Origin: Salvator merianae
Taxonomy: Eukaryota; Chordata; Lepidosauria; Squamata; Teiidae
Direction of reading: 5' to 3'
Assembly: GCA_003586115.2 (NCBI GenBank)
Contig: QVOM02000034.1
Coordinates: forward strand, 11,024,612 to 11,088,611
DNA: 64,000 bases
Shown: piece after piece, positions 58,165 to 64,000 of the stretch
Position numbering within the stretch: the first letter of the stretch is position 1
How the letters are laid out: the number at the start of each line of letters is the position of its first letter
Translations under genes and position numbers: made by a program
The notes under the pieces: model-generated
What the model was told of the DNA's origin: nothing
The model's input: only the letters and a program-made list of their open reading frames with translations
Database searches by the model: none

Positions 58165-58327
58165 TTTTTTCTTACCCAGAAAGTCAATAAAGTGTTCTCA
58201 ATTTTTAAGAAATGATAATAATGTTCTTTCTCTAATCAAACATGTCAATTTTTCCATTTCTGGCATTTTTCACTAGTCAGTCTTTCATGGTGGGTAGCAC
58301 TGAGTTCTTCTATTCTTGCACATATAA
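58165..58327 (-). mobile_element. older L1, ORF2 C-terminal piece A
   Basis: 'cagaaagtcaataaagtg' and 'tttttccatttctggca' align with the younger L1 at 55864-55950, followed by 'ttgcacatataa', which aligns with 'gagcatatac' there. It stops exactly where a TIR element begins. Confidence 0.7.
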
Positions 58328-58838
58328 GACCTTTTCTGCACTTATCAGGATCCTGGTATAGCATGATGCCTACAACCCCTCTGAGTCTCTTGGAGCAGAA
58401 CGGAAGAGGCCTCACCCCCTACTGAGCTGCTCCACCTGCATTGGATGGAGCGTAGCCCAGTCTAGACAGCCAAAATAGCCAGGACACCAGTAGATCTGTT
58501 TTAACAGGTCTAGAATGCAGAAGAACAGATACCTCCCTATTATGGCATAGTAGGGGGACCCATTTCAGCATTGCACCAAATTGTGCCACCAAAATGGGTT
58601 CCCCTGGGGCTCTGAGGCCAGGAACTTTCATTTCTGTCCACCAGAGCACTCACAGCAGGTTCTAGAGCTTGTGTGAACATCAGGACCACCACAGAACAGC
58701 ACAGGGTCTGTCTCGGAACAGGCCACTGAAGTGTGGATGGCTTTGTTCCAGTACAGTTGAACTGCTCCACCAGGAATCTGTCCCAGCTGGAGTGATTCCA
58801 GCTCTAGCAGTACAGCCCCTGAAAGTGCAGAAATGGCT
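58328..58838. mobile_element. TIR-family element, subfamily 1, in L1, TSD TAA
   Basis: Ends 'gaccttttctgcactt' and 'aagtgcagaaatggct' are inverted repeats flanked by TAA at 58325-58327 and 58839-58841. Removing it with one TAA rejoins the older L1 reading 'gcacatataacaatctcaca', which parallels 'gcatatacaattctggcagc' in the younger L1. This gives an internal empty-site proof of the 3-bp duplication. Confidence 0.85.
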
Positions 58839-58841
58839 TAA

Positions 58842-58905
58842 CAATCTCACAACTGTAATCACATATTGAAATAATTTTCCATAACTATTCTTCAATGATG
58901 AGTCC
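58842..58905 (-). mobile_element. older L1, ORF2 C-terminal piece B
   Basis: 'caactgtaatcacatattga' and 'attttccataactat' align with 'cagcagttaccatattttgc' and 'attttccactatcc' of the younger L1 (56030-56095). It is the continuation of piece A beyond the TIR element. Confidence 0.6.
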
Positions 58906-60324
58906 ATCACATTCTTGGTTTTTCCTGTCCAATCCCTTCCCTTTTTCCTAGTCTCCTCCAGCAACCAGGTCTCCTCTACCTTGGCAGGCTTCTGGACAGC
59001 ACCACTTTGCATGAGGCAATGGAGGAAGCGTGAGTCTCAAAGGTGAGCTAAGAGCCGCACTTTTGATCTTTCTGAATTGTTTTGATGCACAGGGGACAAA
59101 AATGGGGTTCAGAGAGATCAAAGGCAAGGGTTGAAAGGACTTACACCCCTCCCCCAACTTCCACTGGCTCTGTTTTTGCAAATCTCTGCTCCTGGCCTAG
59201 TACATGCAGACGATCAGACAGGGCTTGTATTTTCTCACACAGATGCTTGCCTCAGTGATCTTTTGGTTTCATCTTCCTGATCCCAGTTTCATCCACCTTT
59301 GGGTGAAAGAGTAACTTCCTTGCAGAACCCAAACCTTTGAGCTGTGAGAGGTTTCAGGGGCTGAAGCAGTGGAAGTTCATGGAGCATTTCCACAAGGGAG
59401 GAGAGTTCTGTTGGGAGATCTCCCTCTCTGTATATGATCTCCAATCAAACCATATCTCTCTCCACCACCACCCTCATGATCATGCTATTTGGGCTCCTAG
59501 GGGGTTCCTGCATATACCTTAAATGGTTTCATTGGACTAAAGGTCTTTAAGATTGATCCTTCAGGATCATCATCCTTTGAATCACTTTCTCCCCTCTCTC
59601 CTTGCATTCATACAAGGGGAAGAGGGTACTTCCCCCTTCTTAAGTGACCTCAGAGTACTTTGAACTAGATTACAGGTAGGTTGCTTCATTGGGGGGCGGG
59701 GGGCTAGGGTGACTCAGGGCCAGTAACATCTTGATGCCAGGCCCATATGGGATATCTGGAAGGGCCTAGGGTCCCATGGTATACGGTGCCTTATACTAAA
59801 TAGAAATGCTTTATATGTGAGTCAAGAAAAATGAAGGTTATTCATAATCCAGGCAGCAATCCCAGAACTTCTTTGGTGCTTCAGCCCTTACCTCATCCAC
59901 AGAAGAAGCCTTTGAAGAGTATGTGGGTTTGAAGAAAGTATCAGTGATTTGCCAGAAAACTATGTGCTGAATGAAATCTCTGGTCCATGCAAGCTAGGTA
60001 TGAGGTTGGAAACACCATATTAACATCTCAACAGATCATGCGTTCCATCAGATTCCTAGGGGATATCCTAATGCCCTCACAATAGACTATCGATTTGCTC
60101 TGTTCCCTTCATGCACAAAACACCCTTGATGATATCATCCCAGGGCGTGAAGGAAGGCAGTATGGTTCCCTCCTGGCAAGTTGTTCTATGAGGAATTATT
60201 CAGCTATACAATGATCCAATGCCTAGCAGCAATAGTCCATTGAGTACTTCCACTAGGGCAGATATCAACTTCTGACTGGAAAACTGCTATTGATCTCCCT
60301 ACAGGAGATCAAAATATGGTTTGG
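58906..60324. other. unassigned non-coding DNA
   Basis: About 1.4 kb of moderately GC-rich sequence. It may be an old retroelement, but I recognise no motif. Confidence 0.4.
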
Positions 60325-60428
60325 GGAGATAAAATAGAGGCTCCTAGTCACACCATCAGCCTTTTCTCACCATCCTGGAGATAAAATAGAGGCTCCTAGT
60401 CACACCATCAGCCTTTTCTCACCATCCT
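60325..60428. repeat. perfect 52-bp tandem duplication
   Basis: The unit beginning 'ggagataaaatagaggctcc' occupies 60325-60376 and is repeated without a mismatch at 60377-60428. The absence of differences suggests a recent event or an assembly duplication. Confidence 0.95.
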
Positions 60429-60726
60429 GCCAGAATTCCATATCTCAAAAGTGACATAATGCACCAGGAAAATATATAGAACAGGACAACCTAAAGCATC
60501 AGAGGTTGGATCACCAGTCCTTTGAGGAAAGGAAACATCTGGAGCTTTTAACTTTGGAAGAAATTACCTATGATGAAAAGTTTTTTAGAAACCCAAATTA
60601 TTGGACACCATTCTTAGGTGCATGAAATCCTGGATGGGCCATGAGTGCATATGGCACACCAGAACCTGTGGGGTCTATTGCAGCAACAGAATGCTCCATT
60701 TTCAGTCCCCTGCATCTCCATATATA
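60429..60726. other. unassigned non-coding DNA
   Basis: Nothing recognised. Confidence 0.4.
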
Positions 60727-61223
60727 GGGCCTTTCTGCACTTACCTGGATCAGTGGGTCCCGATTAGCCCTGCTCCCTGATCTGGATTGTGGGAAGGGAT
60801 GGGCTGGATCAGCACATCTACTGACCCAGACCAGTCTACGGTGTAGCTGCGAAGCTTGTGCGAGATTTGTGGCTGCACTCTCACACCCCTGAAGACTAGG
60901 AGCAAAAGTTGCTAGCCTCGGTGTCTCTAGGGGATGCTTTTCAGTGACACTCTATGGCACACTACCGAAAGGTACCTTCCGGTAGTCCTGAACATGGGAG
61001 GCATGCATCTGCCCCCCTTCCATGTTCTGGATTGGGGAGCTGAGACTACTAGTGATCCAGATTAACAGCCTCCTTAATGTGGATTGTGCTCTGTCTCATG
61101 CAATCTGAGCAGACCAGTGGGGGGCAGGGCCTTGTAGATCAGCATTGACATGCAGATCCATGAGGCCTAGAAGTGTACTATATGGGCCCTTAATCTAGAT
61201 TAAAAGTCCATACAGAAAGGCTC
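60727..61223. mobile_element. TIR-family element, subfamily 4
   Basis: The left end 'gggcctttctgcacttacct' and right end 'catacagaaaggctc' are inverted repeats. The interior has 'ggatcagtgggtcccgatta', 'gaagcttgtgcgag' and 'actaccgaaaggtaccttcc', shared inversely with 50090-50368. No clear triplet duplication was found. Confidence 0.65.
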
Positions 61224-62855
61224 TCTTGGCCAACATGCATGTTTACACAGCAAACAGGAGTCAAATCTGGGAAGAAGGCCAGCCCTAATCAGGCTTCCCA
61301 TTAGGTCATTCTCATCACTGCTCTAGGGGTCAGGTGGGGGCAGAAGATTTTGTTCACCAGGGAACCTGGAAGTACCCTAAAAATTGGTCATGTGGATACA
61401 GTCTTGGATACTACGTGCAGTTGAAAGTAGCAAAACTGAACTCCCTACTTCCATGTGAAGATTTCAGAGAAGAAAATCCTCATTGGAACCTAACAAACCA
61501 CAAGGAATGCAGCCCATTGTTAGAATAATCACATATTTGCTTAACACATATTTCATTTCTGTTATGAGTAACAGTTGGTGTTTTAAGTCACCATTACACA
61601 ACATGTTGCCATCTGAATTTTTTCCAAGGCAGGATCCACACGGTGCCTTCATGGCATCCTGAATGTGCAGTAAGGACAGGATGCTGTTGGGAGCGTTAAA
61701 ACGCTAGAAGAATCCAGAAGATCTTATTCCAGTAGAAAGTAACTTACACCTGCTTCATCTGTTGGCTGGTATCATACATGGAGTGCAGCTAGGCAGAAGC
61801 CATATTAATGCAGATGAAGGTAAGTAGCAGATTCATTTTGAGGAGTGGATTCCCATGCATGAGCCAAAACCACGTTGGAAGAAATGGGTGTTTGGAAGAG
61901 GTATCTTAAAGAGTGACAATGGTGATGTTCTTGAAGAATGACTGAGGTAAGAAGGAGAGTAGCCACCCCAGTTTCTGCCATCTTCTGATGCTAATTTCTG
62001 TCATTGCTCCATCACTATTTTGAAGATACCATGCATATAACAACTGCACAGACAACATTGCTGTGGCCGCTACTGTCATTAATTCTCACCACATCCTTTT
62101 GAGAAAGGAAGGTCAAGGTATTATTTGAGTTTGAAGAGAATAATAGGCTAGCAAGCCTGCGAGACAAAGACTTCCTAATTCCACCCACTAAAACCACATT
62201 TGAGCCAAGATTCAAATACAGGTTTTCAATGTCCTGTCTTATCATTTTAACCCATATACCTTAATGACTGTCTGTGCAGGAAAAGGAAGTCACAAAGATA
62301 TTTTGCGCTCACCTTCACTTGCCACAGTGCACCAGTTATTCATAATTATTGTTTGTCCAGTCTTGAATTGAGGATTTATCCCTCCCCCCGACTCTGAAAT
62401 CAAAACAAACACAAAGGCAATTTAGGTTCATTGTTCACCTCAGCATTTCCTTCCTCTGTTCCCTTCTAGCCTTCCTGTTTCACAAAATACTTCCTCAGGG
62501 AAACAAGCTGTTGTTCCAATATAGAATCTCCCTTTAAGTCATCTTGTGAGAGGTATGGAGGTTCATTGCACACACAGCAAACCTCTTTCCATTCCCATCA
62601 TTTCCTTGGGGCTTGAACTGCTTTGTTACAGTTATGCATAATAAACACAATAGAGTTTATGCTTGCAGTTGTAAGGCTGGGTTTGCACTTGCCCCCCAAA
62701 TACTGCTGAAAAGTCTCCAGTTAAGCCCCAGCCCCTGTCAATCATGCAAAGATCACATTTCAGGTGGTCTTTAAGAAAAGTGTGGATCATACAAAGTATG
62801 CTGTTTGCTCAAGAAATTTCTAACAAAATGAGAGTGATCACACAGCCTTTGTGGA
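61224..62855. other. unassigned non-coding DNA
   Basis: At about 61630-61680 a small segment resembles the flank of the hairpin at 29987. No gene seen. Confidence 0.4.
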
Positions 62856-62970
62856 TGTAAGAATGTAAGTAGTTCCCCACTGGATCAGACCTATGGCCTT
62901 TGCAGTCTGCTCTCACAGTGGTCAACCAGCTGCACAGGGACAGGAGTACACAGCTTACTCTGCTTACAGT
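62856..62970 (-). mobile_element. CR1 LINE 3' end fragment
   Basis: In reverse orientation: 'taagaatgtaagtagttccc', 'tggatcagacctatggcc', 'ctcacagtggtcaaccagct'. This is the standard CR1 3' end, 5'-truncated. Confidence 0.7.
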
Positions 62971-64000
62971 CTTCCAAAAGTTGCTCAAAAGTTGCAAAGT
63001 GTGAGAGGGGCCCTATGTTAGGAGCAATATCCAACCACATTATAGCTAGAGTACAGCCTTTTGGATCAATGCACTTAAGCTAATCATGTTGACCAACAGC
63101 TCTCCCCATCCTTTCCAGTAGGGAATTGTTCCATATATCCGAAGTACTGCAATCATCCTTCAAGAGTTCCATCTTCCTAGTCTGGTGGCACCATTATTCC
63201 AACTGAGTTGACAGAAGCTGGGGTCTAGCACTGCACAGTCTAGAAACAGTGATGGTGGGAAGTCTGAACCTCCAATTGGACTTCACCTTTGATATCTCTT
63301 AATGATACTTTGATCCACCACAGATTGAAACACAAGCAGGTCCCGCATGGCATCACTGTGATGCTGTGAGAGCCTCCTAAGGGTGCAGGGTAGGCTCAAA
63401 AAGTGTATGGGAAGCACAATCCTCCAGTCATAGAGCTAGCATCCCAGCATGTTTACCCTTTAGATGATGGTAGGTATGCAACCGGCATACCACTGCTCTC
63501 CTTAGCATGTTGCATGACAGCCTCCGTCATTGTGGGAATCCTACCATCTTTTAGAGAAATCCAACTGGAGCCTTACCCCTTTTATACACTCCTCAACATC
63601 TGCTTCTGTTGAGGGTGATCTTTATTGGAACTATATCAAAGAACGAAAAAAAATTAGTGTTGTCTTCCAATAAACTATATCATAAGCCTAATGGTACATA
63701 GATAATGAAGCATAAAAATAAAAAATATCTAATTATCTTCTACATGCCAAATAACAAGCATTTTCCCCTGTTCTTAGTCTTCTTAATCTTTCATGAGTTT
63801 TTGACCTAGTTGATAATTCTTTGCTTCTACCCATTTCTTAATATTTGGAATTCAAAGACATAGCTGGATCAGTAAGCAAGGAGTTCTTTAGCAAGGTGTG
63901 TTCTTTAGCGGAGGAAGGCTGCTCTCCTGAGACCAGGAACTTGGAAAAGGAATTTGGAGAAAAACTACTTGGCTCTGGTAAGTCTGTGGAGTGGATACTC
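62971..64000. other. unassigned DNA; possible splice donor near the window end
   Basis: No recognised repeat. At 63977/63978 'ggctctg|gtaagt' is a strong donor-like sequence after an open stretch (KVCSLAEEGCSPETRNLEKE). This is too little to call an exon. Confidence 0.3.

Noticed and set aside
58906..60324. LTR retrotransposon or DIRS-like element
   Set aside because: The composition is suggestive, but I found no terminal repeats, protease, RT or recombinase motif.
63850..63990. Exon ending at a GTAAGT donor
   Set aside because: Only one strong donor-like site and a short open stretch at the window edge; there is no acceptor or protein family to support it.

Overview
The window looks like nuclear, non-coding DNA from a squamate reptile, possibly a gecko. 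This is inferred from the repeats: CR1, L2, RTE/BovB, R4-like and L1-like LINEs coexist with tRNA-derived SINEs and many small hAT-type and PIF/Harbinger-like DNA transposons, and BovB in particular is typical of squamates. I find no convincing host protein-coding gene, rRNA, tRNA gene, CRISPR array or operon. The long open frames are LINE reverse transcriptase remnants or GC-rich arrays with few stop codons. The window is best read as intergenic or intronic DNA.

Layout. 0-9 kb: CR1 3' ends, an old SINE, a Harbinger MITE at 4.0 kb, and four elements of a large terminal-inverted-repeat (TIR) family, three of them end to end at 7.14-8.42 kb. 9-13 kb: a tRNA-SINE abutting a hAT-like element that contains an L1 3' end, an R4-like remnant, and a GC-rich hAT element (11851-12847) with a 33-bp repeat array and a perfect 8-bp target-site duplication (TSD). 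13-17 kb: a diverged foldback element, a CR1 ORF2 remnant (endonuclease plus RT), an L2 remnant and older CR1. 17-31 kb: thinly spread SINE and CR1 remnants, three hAT MITEs (23067, 25001, 29037) and several hairpins. 31-35 kb: a TIR element, then a BovB 3' end interrupted by a CR1 whose RT frame holds a 125-nt poly-T run. 36-45 kb: more TIR elements, a large imperfect palindrome, a second GC-rich hAT element in inverse orientation (40370-41101), and a deep nest (41323-44001) of hAT, L1 and hAT. 45-52 kb: mostly unassigned DNA, one Harbinger MITE and two TIR elements. 52-59 kb: a BovB fragment and a 5'-truncated L1 inserted in an older L1, which is itself interrupted by a TIR element with a TAA duplication. 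59-64 kb: one TIR element, a CR1 scrap and unassigned DNA.

The elements do not work together as a system. They form a layered insertion record in which target-site duplications and interrupted alignments give the order of events. The most interesting objects are the two CpG-dense hAT elements, which carry minisatellite arrays and GC boxes, so they look like mobile CpG islands, and the TIR family with at least four subfamilies. All assignments come from reading the sequence and remembered family features; no database search was possible.
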